A program made the position numbers and the translations under genes. The notes below the pieces were generated by a model, which saw only the letters and a program-made list of their open reading frames with translations, searched no databases and was not told where the DNA came from. Of a stretch of 64,000 nucleotides of DNA, positions 17,759 to 27,752 are shown one piece after another. The first letter of the stretch is position 1. Each line of letters opens with the position of its first letter. Location of the stretch: NCBI RefSeq assembly GCF_019956415.1, contig NZ_JAHBDK010000017.1, positions 1 to 64,000 of the forward strand, given 5' to 3'. The stretch is from Pseudomonas sp. GL-B-19. GTDB lineage: Bacteria > Pseudomonadota > Gammaproteobacteria > Pseudomonadales > Pseudomonadaceae.

Positions 17759-20605
17759 ATGGCGCAGCAGTATCAACCGGGGCAACGCTGGATCAGTGAC
17801 AGCGAAGCCGAGCTGGGTTTAGGCACCGTTCTGGCACAGGACGGCCGCTTGTTGACCGTGCTCTACCCGGCCACTGGCGAAACTCGCCAGTACGCGCTAA
17901 GGAATGCGCCCCTCACCCGCGTGCGGTTTTCACCCGGTGACTCGATCACTCACTTCGAAGGCTGGAAACTGACCGTCCAGGAAGTCGACGATGTCGATGG
18001 CCTGTTGGTCTACCACGGCCTCAACGCGCAGAACGAAGGGGTCACCCTGCCGGAAACCCAGCTGTCGAACTTCATTCAGTTCCGTCTGGCCAGCGACCGT
18101 TTGTTCGCCGGGCAGATCGACCCGCTGGCCTGGTTCTCCCTGCGGTACAACACCCTGGAACACACCAGCCGCCAATTGCAGTCCGCTCTTTGGGGCCTCG
18201 GTGGCGTACGTGCGCAACCGATCGCGCACCAATTGCACATCGCCCGTGAAGTCGCCGACCGCATTGCGCCACGCGTTCTGCTGGCGGACGAAGTAGGCTT
18301 GGGTAAAACCATCGAAGCCGGTTTGGTGATCCATCGCCAACTGCTCTCGGGCCGCGCCAACCGCGTGCTGATCCTGGTTCCCGAGAACCTGCAGCACCAG
18401 TGGCTGGTCGAGATGCGCCGCCGCTTTAACCTGCAAGTCGCGCTGTTCGACGAAGAACGCTTCATCGAAAGCGATGCCGCCAACCCGTTCGAAGACACCC
18501 AGCTCGCGCTGGTCGCACTTGAGTGGCTGGTCGAAGACGAAAAGGCTCAGGATGCGCTGTTTGCTGCCGGCTGGGACCTGATGGTTGTCGACGAAGCCCA
18601 CCACCTGGTGTGGCATGAAGACAACGCCAGCCCGGAATACACGTTGGTCGAGCAGCTCGCCGAGACCATTCCCGGCGTGCTGTTGCTGACTGCGACCCCG
18701 GAACAACTGGGTCAGGACAGCCACTTCGCCCGTCTGCGCCTGCTCGACCCGAACCGTTTCCATGACCTGGCCGCCTTCCGCGCCGAAAGCGAAAACTATC
18801 GCCCGGTAGCCGAAGCCGTTCAGGAGCTGCTGGACAAAGGGCGCCTGTCGCCTGAAGCACACAAGACCATTCACGGTTTCCTCGGCAACGAAGGCGAAGC
18901 CCTGCTGGCCGCCGTGAACGACGGCGACACCGAAGCCAGCGCCCGCCTCGTTCGCGAATTGCTGGATCGCCACGGCACCGGCCGCGTGCTGTTCCGTAAC
19001 ACCCGCGCCGCCGTGCAGGGATTCCCGGAGCGCAAACTGCACCCGTACCCGCTGCCATGCCCTGACGAATACCTCGAACTGCCACTGGGCGATCACGCCG
19101 AGTTGTACCCGGAAGTCAGCTTCCAGGCCCAGCCGGACGCCAGTGAAGAAGAACGCTGGTGGAAATTCGACCCGCGCGTCGAGTGGCTGATCGACACCCT
19201 GAAAATGCTCAAGCGCACCAAAGTACTGGTGATCTGCGCCCACGCCGAAACCGCCATGGACCTGGAAGACGCCCTGCGCGTACGTTCCGGGATTCCGGCC
19301 ACGGTCTTCCACGAAGGCATGAACATCCTCGAACGTGACCGCGCCGCCGCGTACTTCGCCGATGAAGAATTCGGTGCACAGGTGCTGATCTGCTCGGAAA
19401 TCGGCAGTGAAGGTCGCAACTTCCAGTTCTCGCACCACTTGGTGCTGTTCGATCTGCCGTCGCACCCGGATTTGCTGGAGCAGCGTATCGGTCGTCTGGA
19501 CCGAATCGGCCAGAAGCACACCATTGAACTGCACGTGCCGTATCTGGAAACCAGCCCGCAAGAGCGCCTGTTCCAGTGGTATCACGAAGCGCTCAACGCG
19601 TTCCTCAACACCTGCCCGACCGGCAACGCCTTGCAGCATCAGTTCGGCCCGCGCCTGCTGCCGCTTCTGGAAGAGGCTGACGACGGCGAGTGGCAAGCAC
19701 TGATCGACGAAGCCCGCACCGAGCGTGAGCGTCTGGAAGCTGACTTGCACACCGGCCGCGACCGCTTGCTGGAACTCAACTCCGGCGGTGCCGGTGAAGG
19801 TGACGCACTGGTTGAAGACATTCTTGAGCAGGACGATCAGTTTGCCCTGCCGATCTATATGGAAACCCTGTTCGATGCATTCGGCATCGACAGCGAAGAC
19901 CATTCGGAAAACGCGCTGATCCTCAAGCCGAGCGAAAAAATGCTCGACGCCAGCTTCCCGCTCGGCGACGACGAAGGCGTGACCATCACTTACGACCGCA
20001 ATCAGGCGCTGTCTCGCGAAGACATGCAGTTCATCACTTGGGAGCACCCGATGGTTCAGGGCGGCATGGACCTGGTCTTGTCCGGCTCGATGGGTAACAC
20101 CGCCGTGGCGCTGATCAAGAACAAGGCGCTCAAACCTGGCACCGTGTTGCTGGAACTGCTCTACGTCAGCGAAGTGGTTGCCCCGCGTTCGCTGCAACTG
20201 GGCCGTTACCTGCCACCGGCCGCCCTGCGCTGCCTGCTCGATACCAATGGCAATGATCTCTCGGCCCGCGTGTCGTTCGAGACCTTGAACGATCAACTGG
20301 AAAGCGTACCGCGCGCCAGCGCCAACAAGTTCATCCAGGCTCAGCGTGATCAGTTGACGCCACGGATCAATGCTGGCGAAGAGAAGATCTTCCCGCGTCA
20401 TGCCGAGCGTGTTGCCGAGGCGCAGCGTCGTCTGGCGGCTGACACCGAAGAAGAACTGGCGCGCCTGACAGCGTTGCAAGCCGTCAACCCGACCGTACGC
20501 GACAGCGAACTGGTTGCCCTGCGCAAACAGCGCGAGCAAGGGTTGGCCATGCTTGAAAAGGCTGCACTGCGACTGGAAGCGATTCGGGTGTTGGTAGCGG
20601 GTTAA
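17759..20605 (+). CDS. rapA: RNA polymerase-associated ATPase RapA (HepA)
   Basis: 948 residues, close to the length of E. coli RapA (968). Swi2/Snf2 ATPase that binds core RNA polymerase and recycles it after transcription. N-terminal Tudor-like region ([16 protein letters not shown]), Walker [10 protein letters not shown] at 176-184, DEAHH at 278, then the second RecA lobe with [20 protein letters not shown] and [15 protein letters not shown]. The C-terminal third is the RapA-specific spacer and polymerase-binding region. A strong terminator follows. The long antisense frame is only a codon-bias shadow. Confidence 0.97.
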   Translation: MAQQYQPGQRWISDSEAELGLGTVLAQDGRLLTVLYPATGETRQYALRNAPLTRVRFSPGDSITHFEGWKLTVQEVDDVDGLLVYHGLNAQNEGVTLPETQLSNFIQFRLASDRLFAGQIDPLAWFSLRYNTLEHTSRQLQSALWGLGGVRAQPIAHQLHIAREVADRIAPRVLLADEVGLGKTIEAGLVIHRQLLSGRANRVLILVPENLQHQWLVEMRRRFNLQVALFDEERFIESDAANPFEDTQLALVALEWLVEDEKAQDALFAAGWDLMVVDEAHHLVWHEDNASPEYTLVEQLAETIPGVLLLTATPEQLGQDSHFARLRLLDPNRFHDLAAFRAESENYRPVAEAVQELLDKGRLSPEAHKTIHGFLGNEGEALLAAVNDGDTEASARLVRELLDRHGTGRVLFRNTRAAVQGFPERKLHPYPLPCPDEYLELPLGDHAELYPEVSFQAQPDASEEERWWKFDPRVEWLIDTLKMLKRTKVLVICAHAETAMDLEDALRVRSGIPATVFHEGMNILERDRAAAYFADEEFGAQVLICSEIGSEGRNFQFSHHLVLFDLPSHPDLLEQRIGRLDRIGQKHTIELHVPYLETSPQERLFQWYHEALNAFLNTCPTGNALQHQFGPRLLPLLEEADDGEWQALIDEARTERERLEADLHTGRDRLLELNSGGAGEGDALVEDILEQDDQFALPIYMETLFDAFGIDSEDHSENALILKPSEKMLDASFPLGDDEGVTITYDRNQALSREDMQFITWEHPMVQGGMDLVLSGSMGNTAVALIKNKALKPGTVLLELLYVSEVVAPRSLQLGRYLPPAALRCLLDTNGNDLSARVSFETLNDQLESVPRASANKFIQAQRDQLTPRINAGEEKIFPRHAERVAEAQRRLAADTEEELARLTALQAVNPTVRDSELVALRKQREQGLAMLEKAALRLEAIRVLVAG

Positions 20606-20626
20606 TCTTCCGCATCTACTCCGTCA

Positions 20627-20663
20627 ATAAAAAAGGCCCGCAGCGATGCGGGCCTTTTTTATT
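20627..20663 (+). terminator. intrinsic terminator of rapA
   Basis: AAAAAAGGCCCGC, a short loop and GCGGGCCTTTTTT, symmetrical and usable in both directions. Confidence 0.9.
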
Positions 20664-20957
20664 GTACGAATTCTTGGTCTTGTCAGTTCAAGATTTCAAA
20701 CTTCCAAGCAGAGCTTTCTAATAATTACGCAGGACGTTTCTGACAACCGAATAGGACAATTCGTTACAACCATAGAGCAGCAACAAATACATTTAACGCC
20801 GCCTCTTCTCCACGCCCAAAAAGAACTTTCCTACTCAACTCTCAGACCCATTCTTACTATTAACATACTAGTATAAAAACACAGACCGCCGCACCAGGCG
20901 CGAGCGATACACGTAGCACACGCTACTGACAACCATAAAATATTTTAGGATTTTACA
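20664..20957 (+). other. AT-rich leader of the bacteriocin gene
   Basis: 294 bases, clearly AT-richer than the surrounding chromosome, with no gene. A ten-base palindrome ATACTAGTAT at 20865-20874 could be an operator or part of a promoter. I looked for a LexA box (CTGT-N8-ACAG) and found none. Confidence 0.4.
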
Positions 20958-21785
20958 ATGAGTAATGGATTAACTCTCCCTCCCCTCAACATTACAGCTG
21001 CAGCACCAGGATATTCCCCACCACGAGGAGTCACTTGGCCCGCACCAAACCCTGCACTGATTTTTACCGCTCAACAACAAGAACGCAACGCTTTCTATGG
21101 CCAAGGTATGTGGCGGGAGATGATCATAAAGATCACCAACGAACAAAAGTCCTATATTAAAAATGGAGTTGCCACCAGCATAGTTCAATCCATAATCCGT
21201 GACATGCAAGCCATTCCATTTGCTGACAACTATATTTGCTTGAATCCGAATTTGTCGCCTGCTCAAGCGTTGCATTATGCAACTAACAACTTTAAAGCGG
21301 GATCTGTTCCGGAATCCGTAGGATTGTCTGCGGGACTTTTAACTCCATTGGCTGCCTTTGGCCATTTCCTTTTTGGAAAAGGAGCCACAGCCGAAACGAA
21401 CATCAATAGCTTGAGCTTGAATCTCTCTAGCACGACAATTCCAATGCTGGAGTCCGCGTTTGCTTCTGCTCCAGTCGGCAAAACAGCAATCGCAATTGAT
21501 AAAGTGCCTTTTGACACATTTCCAAATTCTTGGCTGACTGGCGCATGGCTTGGTAACATCACGCTAAAAATTGAAGGTACCATCACGAAAAATGAGAGTG
21601 GAAGGATAAACTTTAATGGTGGAGCCCGATCTTATCACGATGTATTTGACGGTAATTTAGGTACGTGGCGCTCATTGATAGGTGAAGCTTCTACCAGCGT
21701 GCTCGCTGTAGTTGAAAAATACTTAAATGCACAACCGTACCAAATAGCCATCAAGGGAACCCACGTAATCACCATTGATCGTTAG
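20958..21785 (+). CDS. colicin M-like lipid II-degrading bacteriocin
   Basis: 275 residues, against 271 for colicin M. No signal peptide; the first 35 residues are Pro-rich as in receptor/TonB-binding tails. Residues 131-156 (AAFGHFLFGKGA, then NINSLSLNLS) match the central colicin M region and residues 194-207 (TGAWLGNITLKIEG) match its start of the catalytic domain almost exactly. Colicin M splits undecaprenyl-phosphate-linked lipid II in the periplasm. Its essential Asp226, Tyr228, Asp229, His235 and Arg236 align with Asp228, Phe230, Asp231, Trp237 and Arg238, so two key side chains are changed. The membrane-protein gene 124 bases downstream is the likely immunity gene. AT-rich composition suggests acquisition. 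Family secure; activity uncertain. Confidence 0.87.
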   Translation: MSNGLTLPPLNITAAAPGYSPPRGVTWPAPNPALIFTAQQQERNAFYGQGMWREMIIKITNEQKSYIKNGVATSIVQSIIRDMQAIPFADNYICLNPNLSPAQALHYATNNFKAGSVPESVGLSAGLLTPLAAFGHFLFGKGATAETNINSLSLNLSSTTIPMLESAFASAPVGKTAIAIDKVPFDTFPNSWLTGAWLGNITLKIEGTITKNESGRINFNGGARSYHDVFDGNLGTWRSLIGEASTSVLAVVEKYLNAQPYQIAIKGTHVITIDR

Positions 21786-21909
21786 CTTCAACAATACTTA
21801 ATTACAAAATAGATCCTCCGACCATTTAGCTGCATCAAAAACCAACACTCACTCAAATCGGTCGCGTGCAGGCTGCGCGACCGGCAACGCATTCTTAACA
21901 AGGATCTTT

Positions 21910-22341
21910 ATGCGCCCGTATCAACGCTTACTGACGGCTATCGCTCTATTTATAGGAGCTTGGATCTGCTTATTATCAGTAGCGGTCCAAGTCCCCCCCA
22001 ATATAAACGATTTATCGGACAAAGAAGGTTTGTCCGCGGCAATTATGCTTACGGTGGCACTCCAAGGCATCGGAATCCTAGCAATCGCCTGCGTAGTTGT
22101 AGGAATGCTTACTTCAATATTTATCAGACCCCGGTCATTTGGCCTGAGGCTGTTCGTTTATCTGGCATCAAATTTAATGATATTTATCTCATCATTGCTG
22201 GGCATACTGGTGATCGCCGGATTCGTATACGATACGATTGCTGGCATTGCGGGAATTATTCTTTATTTATGCGTAATCGGGCTGCTAGTGTCTGCCACCC
22301 CTAAGCGGGTAGCAGACAAAACCAAAAGTGAACCCCTTTAG
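21910..22341 (+). CDS. four-helix membrane protein, probable immunity protein for the colicin M-like bacteriocin
   Basis: 143 residues from ATG 21910 with AAGGA upstream. Four hydrophobic segments (about 7-27, 42-70, 80-105, 107-128), a short periplasmic loop VPPNINDLSDKEG, and a charged cytoplasmic tail. In Pseudomonas, colicin M-like bacteriocins are known to be paired with inner-membrane immunity proteins of this size, unlike the lipoprotein-type Cmi of E. coli. Position, strand and low GC fit; I could not confirm sequence similarity, so the role rests on context. Its TAG overlaps the TAA of the convergent MFS gene. Confidence 0.65.
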   Translation: MRPYQRLLTAIALFIGAWICLLSVAVQVPPNINDLSDKEGLSAAIMLTVALQGIGILAIACVVVGMLTSIFIRPRSFGLRLFVYLASNLMIFISSLLGILVIAGFVYDTIAGIAGIILYLCVIGLLVSATPKRVADKTKSEPL

Positions 22342-23687
22342 GCAGTCGCCACAGCAACTCCAGGCTCAACTACCGCCACCAACCCTTCCTTCATCCGCTT
22401 CGCATCCCGCACAAAACACCGCGATGCCATAAACAGAAACACCATGGTGAAGAACAACGCCACCGGAATCAGGTACATCGCGTCATGCAGCCCGACCGCT
22501 TTGAACGCCTCGGTCATCTGCTCTGCACCGGCCGACAGCATCGCCGTGTGCGCAAAGTGGTCGGACAAACCACCCACCACCACCGGCCCCAAACCACCGC
22601 CCAGCAAATACAGGCCGGCAAAGAACAGCGCCATCGCCGTGGCCCGCAGGCGTGGCTCGACCACGTCCTGAATCGCGGTGTAGACGCAGGTATAGAAGTT
22701 ATAGGCAAACAACCAGCCCACACTGAAGACCGCCACAAATACACCAATCTCGATTCGGCCGGAATGCAGCGCCCACGCCGTGCACAGGGTCGAGATAATC
22801 AGGCTGAACCCTGCAAACAACAGCCGCCCGTTGGCCACCCGCTGATGAATCTTGTCGGCGACCCAACCGCCGAGCGTCAGACCGAACAGGCCGGTGACGC
22901 CGACGATTACACCCGTTGCTACCGCAGCCTCCTGCAATGGCATCAGGAAGTAGCGCTGCAGCATCGGCACCAAAAATGAGTTGCAGGCGTAGGTCGCAAA
23001 GTTGAAACACAACCCCGCCATCACCAGCCACAGAAAAGTCGGCACCGCCAGCACCCGGCGGATCGGCCGGTCTATGCGTTCCTGGGACACCTGCACCGCT
23101 TCTGCTGCGCCGCGTTTCGGCTCCTTGATGAAGAACATGAAGATCGCCAGGATCAGCCCCGGCACCGCCGCGATAAAGAACGGCGCGCGCCAGCTGTCGA
23201 ACGCCTTGACCATTGCGCCGATGGTGAAGAATGCCAGCAGCAACCCCAACGGCAAGCCCAGCATAAAGATGCCCATCGCCCGCGCCCGGCGATGCGCCGG
23301 AAACAAATCGCCGATCAGCGAGTTGGCGGCGGGGGCATAACTGGCTTCACCGATACCGACGCCCATGCGCACGATCAGGAAACTCCAGAAGCTGCCCACC
23401 AGCCCGTTGACCGCCGTCAACCCGCTCCAGACCGCCAGGCCCCAACCCATCAATTTGCTTCGCGAACCGGTATCGGCCATCCGCCCCAGAGGCAGGCCGG
23501 CTATTGCATAAACGAGGGTGAAAGCGGTGCCGACGATCCCCAACTGAAAGTCGCTGAGGTGCCATTCCATGCGGATCGGCTCGATAATGATGGCGGGGAT
23601 GGTGCGATCGAAGAAGTTGAACAAGTTGGCCAGAAACAACAGGAACAGAATGCGCCAGGCATTCGCCGCTTGGGTCGAGTTCTGCAT
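22338..23687 (-). CDS. MFS transporter, spinster-like subfamily
   Basis: 449 residues with twelve membrane segments. Helix 1 has NLFNFFDRTIPAIIIEPI and the loop 2-3 motif is GLPLGRMADTGSRSKLMGWG; helix 5 region has VGIGEASYAPAANSLIGDLF, all typical of the spinster/anion-symporter-like group found in proteobacteria. The substrate is unknown; sphingolipid transport applies only to animal members. No neighbour suggests a substrate. It is transcribed toward the bacteriocin island and ends in overlapping stop codons with it. Confidence 0.8.
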   Translation of the reverse strand: MQNSTQAANAWRILFLLFLANLFNFFDRTIPAIIIEPIRMEWHLSDFQLGIVGTAFTLVYAIAGLPLGRMADTGSRSKLMGWGLAVWSGLTAVNGLVGSFWSFLIVRMGVGIGEASYAPAANSLIGDLFPAHRRARAMGIFMLGLPLGLLLAFFTIGAMVKAFDSWRAPFFIAAVPGLILAIFMFFIKEPKRGAAEAVQVSQERIDRPIRRVLAVPTFLWLVMAGLCFNFATYACNSFLVPMLQRYFLMPLQEAAVATGVIVGVTGLFGLTLGGWVADKIHQRVANGRLLFAGFSLIISTLCTAWALHSGRIEIGVFVAVFSVGWLFAYNFYTCVYTAIQDVVEPRLRATAMALFFAGLYLLGGGLGPVVVGGLSDHFAHTAMLSAGAEQMTEAFKAVGLHDAMYLIPVALFFTMVFLFMASRCFVRDAKRMKEGLVAVVEPGVAVATA

Positions 23688-23979
23688 GGGTCCGTCTCTT
23701 TTATTGTTATTGGGGTCTCACTGTCCCCGGAACCGTCAATCTAGACAGGCCCGCCAACACTGTCTGTCATCATTCGCAAGGCTGATATCAGTCCATGGCA
23801 TTCAAGCAGACCTGCTGACCGCCAAACCCAGGTTTCACGGGTATCCGGCCGGTGTTTTCACGGTGCCGCCCGTCGTTGAAAAATACCTTTCGCCCCCCCC
23901 TTCCAAAGCCCGTTGCGAAGCCTAGAATAGCGACCCTGCCCGCTCCCCTGCGCGCCCACTCCTCCTTAGATAAACGCCC

Positions 23980-24345
23980 ATGTCCGAAATCAGTCCATGC
24001 CTGAATTGCGGTGCCTGCTGTTCTCATTTCCGTGTGTCTTTTTTCTGGGGTGAATGCACCTCGGCCGGTGGAACGGTGCCTGACGACCTGGTCGCGTCGA
24101 TTAGCCCCAGTCGGGTGGCGATGCTCGGCACCGACTGCAAACCCACCCGATGTGTCAGCCTGGTGGGAGAAGTCGGCAGCGAGGTCAAATGCTCGATTTA
24201 CAATGAACGTTCCAGCACCTGCCGTGAGTTCGAGGCCTCCTGGGAAAATGGCGAGGCTAACGTGGATTGCGACGCAGCCCGAGCAGCGTTCGGCCTTCCG
24301 GCCTTGCAACCGGAATTCGACATACCCTATGAACAAAGCGCCTGA
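23980..24345 (+). CDS. YkgJ-family cysteine cluster protein
   Basis: 121 residues. N-terminal CLNCGACCSHF, then CTSAG, a mid CKPTRCVSL, CSIYNERSSTCREF and a late VDCDAARAAFG give the eight-cysteine pattern of the YkgJ/UPF0153 zinc- or iron-binding family. The biochemical role is not known. It converges with the dehydrogenase gene at 24349, with only three bases between stops. Confidence 0.85.
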   Translation: MSEISPCLNCGACCSHFRVSFFWGECTSAGGTVPDDLVASISPSRVAMLGTDCKPTRCVSLVGEVGSEVKCSIYNERSSTCREFEASWENGEANVDCDAARAAFGLPALQPEFDIPYEQSA

Positions 24346-24348
24346 GGC

Positions 24349-25236
24349 TTAGTCTGGCTCGCGGTACATTTGCACTAATGTCGATGGATCTTTTTCCAGG
24401 TAACCCTGGCTCCCATGCAATCGCATCAACTGTGCAGCCAATCCACTGAGCGGTGTGGCCGAACCCTGTTCGCGGGAAAACTTCACGGCGCTGTCGAGGT
24501 CCTTGAGCAGCGTGCGCACATGCCATTTCACCGGTTCAAATTGGCTGTGGGCCATTTGCGGAGCGAGGATCTGCAACGGTTTTGAATCGGCAAAACCACC
24601 GGCGAGAGCCTCGGCGATCAGTCGAGCATCAACCCCGGAACACTCGGCCAGCGCCACCACTTCGGCGATGACCAGCGCATTACACGCCACGATCATCTGA
24701 TTGCACGCCTTGGTCACCTGCCCGGCCCCGACTCCGCCCATGTGGGTGACACGCTGGCCCAGTGTCAGCAAAAGCGGACGCACTCGCTGCAGATCCCCGG
24801 CCTCGCCACCCACCATGATCGCCAGGCTGCCGCCCTCGGCGCCGACCACGCCGCCGGACACCGGAGCATCCAGCCAACTCATCCCAGTGGTGTCGATCAA
24901 CTGTTTGGCCATTTCTCGTGTGGCGCTGGGCTCCAGGCTGGAAAAATCCACCAGTAGCTGACCGCTTTTCGCCCCCACAGCCACCCCGGCCGGGCCAAAA
25001 ACCACCTCACGCACCACTGCGGTGTCCGCCAGACACAGCATGACAATGTCGGCGTGCTGACACAGTTCAGCGGGTGTTGCCACTTGTCGGGCACCGGCTT
25101 CAACCAGCGGCACGCACTTGGCCGGATTGCGATTCCACACGGTCAACGGATAGCCCGCCGCCAACAGGCGCCGGCACATGGGCAGGCCCATCAGACCGAT
25201 CCCGGCGAACCCCAACGAAGGTAGCGTTGACATCAT
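24349..25236 (-). CDS. NAD(P)-dependent 3-hydroxyisobutyrate-dehydrogenase-family oxidoreductase
   Basis: 295 residues. N-terminal Rossmann motif GFAGIGLMGLPMCRRLLAAG, the substrate loop APVSGGVVGAEGGSLAIMVGG and catalytic Lys in GAGQVTKACNQM (near residue 170) define the beta-hydroxyacid dehydrogenase family, which includes 3-hydroxyisobutyrate dehydrogenase, tartronate semialdehyde reductase and 6-phosphogluconate dehydrogenase relatives. Substrate choice cannot be settled; the late ALAGGFADSKPLQ resembles tartronate semialdehyde reductases. It stands alone. Two adjacent ATG codons exist; GGAGG precedes the first. Confidence 0.8.
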   Translation of the reverse strand: MMSTLPSLGFAGIGLMGLPMCRRLLAAGYPLTVWNRNPAKCVPLVEAGARQVATPAELCQHADIVMLCLADTAVVREVVFGPAGVAVGAKSGQLLVDFSSLEPSATREMAKQLIDTTGMSWLDAPVSGGVVGAEGGSLAIMVGGEAGDLQRVRPLLLTLGQRVTHMGGVGAGQVTKACNQMIVACNALVIAEVVALAECSGVDARLIAEALAGGFADSKPLQILAPQMAHSQFEPVKWHVRTLLKDLDSAVKFSREQGSATPLSGLAAQLMRLHGSQGYLEKDPSTLVQMYREPD

Positions 25237-25433
25237 TTAGCCTCCCTTTGATTAAAGAACGCCGAATATTGGCCGATTCATCATGATTAAGGAAAGGATT
25301 CCCCCACTGTTGCTCAGGCAAGTCCCTGAGACTTGGGCCAAATACGCGCAAAAAAAAGACGCGAGCCCCCCATTCCGTGAATGGTTTGACGACAGTTGTC
25401 GCTCAACCAACAAGTCCAGGTAGACGGCGCACA

Positions 25434-27629
25434 ATGACTTCCAAAAATAACCCGGCCACTGCGGTCTCCGATCTGCTTCTGAGCCCTGCGGCGAACAGCC
25501 CCTCACCGTTGAAGCCATTGACCCCGGCGCGCCCGCTGGCCACTCAGCAATACCTGTATTTCACCGAAACCAATACCGACCGCATCCTCGATAACCTCGA
25601 CGGTCTGCGCGACATGGTGTTCCCGCGCCCGCCCCATCTGGAAGGCGCCAGCGAGCAGCACAGCGACCAGGAATTCCCGTCGGTGTGCCTGATTGGTCTG
25701 GGCCGCTGCGGCTCGAACATCGCCCTGGACGTTGCGGAACTGGTGTACAACGCCCGCAAGTTTTATCTCAACGAATTCAATAACGAAGACCGTCTGTCGC
25801 CGGACAAACGCTATGCGGAAAAGGGCTACAGCCCGGCACAATGGATTCGTAACAACCTGCGCCTGGGTACCAACAAGGGCGCCAAACCGGTGTTCCTGGT
25901 GGAACCGCTGGTCATGCTTGGCGACCTCGACAAAGACATTGCCGGTCGCATCCGTTTCTCGCGCAAGGGCGAAAAAAGCGGCTTCCTGCGCGACTACAGC
26001 AAAATGAAAATCATGGACTTGTCGGAAGTCCACGCCGGTGGTGCCGGTAACGCGCCGATTCTCGGTCAGTACCTGGCCAAGATCATCCTGAACAAGGACA
26101 CCCAGCGTTTCTCCAGCCCGGACTGGAAGATGATTCACTCGTACCTGATCGACAGTTGCGGGATCAAGGCCAACCAGTCGCGCCTGTATTTCTCGATTTT
26201 CAGCGCCGGCGGCGGTACCGGTTCGGGCATGGCTTCCGAATTCGGCCTGGCCCAGCAGCACTCGTACATGAACAAAACGTTCGACACCAAGCCGATGGAC
26301 GAACATGACAGCAAGAGCGGTCATTCCTTCGTCTTCGAGCCGATCTTCACCAGCGGTATTTGCGTACTGCCGAACATTTCCGATCACCGCAGCGAAATGT
26401 CCGAGGCGCTGCACATCAATGCCGGTCGCCTGCTGTGTAAATACCTGTCTGAAGAGTGGGACTTCTCCTACAACTTCGCCAACGAAGACAGCAGCGAAGC
26501 CAGCGTCATGGGGCGTATCCGCCCATGGAACGCCATGATGCTGATCTCCAACGACATCATGCGTTATGCCGAAGAAAGCGATGACGGCAACATCCAGAAC
26601 ATTGACGTCAATGCCATGGAAAAACACGCCAACCAATACATCTCGCAGCAGATCTTCAACATCCTGACAGCACAAGCGGTCACGACGGACTACGACCAGA
26701 ACTATTTCCGCCGCGCCGGCATCGACATCGGCGAAACCATTCGCCTCGACGCCAACGACTTGTTCATGAGCCTCGCCGGTCCGGTGGCGATTGCCTACGC
26801 CGAGTCCGTGGTGCCGGAAACACCGCCGCCAAGCAGCGACAAGTTCAAGGTCTTCGAGAAAGAACCACAGCGCCTGAACATAGACGATTTGTTCTTCCGC
26901 TCCATCGACCTGCCGCACTTCAACAAAGTGACCCAGGCGATCGAAGGCATCAGCCTGCTGCCGATCGAGTCCAAGCGCTATCGCGCCTCGCTGGAGCAAT
27001 ACAAAAATTCCGGTTACGACGCGGCGGCGTTGCACGACCTGCACTTCTTCAAGAACTGCTCGTCGGTGGTGTCGATTGTGTCCTTGCCGAAAGACTACAA
27101 GCTGTCCTACATGGACCTGAACCGGTTGAAGACCCACCTCAACAGCCTGTTCCCGAACACCACGCTCAAGCGTTACGCACTGGTAATCGGCGCATCGGCC
27201 AACTTGTCGCTGACCACCCTGATCGCCAAAAGCCCGTGCCTGTCGGACGACTTCCTGACGCTGATCGTGGCGTTCATCAAACGCTGCTTTGCGAAAAACC
27301 CGTACCGCTTCGACGAGACACTGGATAACTCGATCCTCGACTTCATCATTAATGAAGAGTTCGACGAAGACCGGATCGACGAGTTGCTCAATGAATTCGA
27401 GAACCCGGCGAAGATCCTCGATACCAACTGGTACGCGATCAAACCGATGTACGAGAAAAAGTACCGCGAACTGATCAACGACAAGGACAAGTTTGTCTCG
27501 ATCAACGACATTCGCTTGTCACGCGATTGCGTGAAGAAGGCGATCAAGTACCTGCGTGAGATTTACCGTCACCGGATTGGCAAGACCAAGGTTATTTCCC
27601 TCAATAACCATACTGGCAAGACCGCTTAA
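25434..27629 (+). CDS. tubulin/FtsZ-like GTPase (Tubulin_2-type), large
   Basis: 731 residues from ATG 25434. The tubulin nucleotide-binding marks are clear: first loop VCLIGLGRCGSNIAL (about 84-98) and the G-box FSAGGGTGSGMASEFG (GGGTGSG at 259-265). The order of elements matches chromosomal tubulin-like proteins rather than FtsZ; it is about twice FtsZ's length, with an extra N-terminal Pro-rich region and a long C-terminal part rich in acidic helices (INEEFDEDRIDELLNEFEN). It may form filaments with a role other than division. It is monocistronic, flanked by a REP pair. No neighbour shows what it does. GC content is normal, so it seems long resident. Confidence 0.8.
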   Translation: MTSKNNPATAVSDLLLSPAANSPSPLKPLTPARPLATQQYLYFTETNTDRILDNLDGLRDMVFPRPPHLEGASEQHSDQEFPSVCLIGLGRCGSNIALDVAELVYNARKFYLNEFNNEDRLSPDKRYAEKGYSPAQWIRNNLRLGTNKGAKPVFLVEPLVMLGDLDKDIAGRIRFSRKGEKSGFLRDYSKMKIMDLSEVHAGGAGNAPILGQYLAKIILNKDTQRFSSPDWKMIHSYLIDSCGIKANQSRLYFSIFSAGGGTGSGMASEFGLAQQHSYMNKTFDTKPMDEHDSKSGHSFVFEPIFTSGICVLPNISDHRSEMSEALHINAGRLLCKYLSEEWDFSYNFANEDSSEASVMGRIRPWNAMMLISNDIMRYAEESDDGNIQNIDVNAMEKHANQYISQQIFNILTAQAVTTDYDQNYFRRAGIDIGETIRLDANDLFMSLAGPVAIAYAESVVPETPPPSSDKFKVFEKEPQRLNIDDLFFRSIDLPHFNKVTQAIEGISLLPIESKRYRASLEQYKNSGYDAAALHDLHFFKNCSSVVSIVSLPKDYKLSYMDLNRLKTHLNSLFPNTTLKRYALVIGASANLSLTTLIAKSPCLSDDFLTLIVAFIKRCFAKNPYRFDETLDNSILDFIINEEFDEDRIDELLNEFENPAKILDTNWYAIKPMYEKKYRELINDKDKFVSINDIRLSRDCVKKAIKYLREIYRHRIGKTKVISLNNHTGKTA

Positions 27630-27654
27630 GACTCGGCGCAATACCGCGTCGTGG

Positions 27655-27752
27655 CCAATCGCGAGCAAGCTCGGCTCCTACAGGGACGATGTCGATCACA
27701 AAATTTGTGAACGCCACCGCCCCCTGCAGGAGTCGAGCTTGCTCGCGATTGG
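27655..27752. repeat. REP pair (REPIN-like), type B
   Basis: Inverted copies 27655-27684 and 27721-27752 of the variant with GCGAGCAAGCTCGGCTCCTA. The right copy has diverged (CTGCAGGAGTCGAGC). Confidence 0.88.

Noticed and set aside
17930..20539. 869-residue open frame antisense to rapA
   Set aside because: Codon-bias shadow of a GC-rich gene; no start signal and no recognisable domain, while the plus strand encodes a full RapA.
20664..20957. LexA or PrtN control of the colicin M-like gene
   Set aside because: No CTGT-N8-ACAG and no convincing repeated ATTG-GT boxes could be found.
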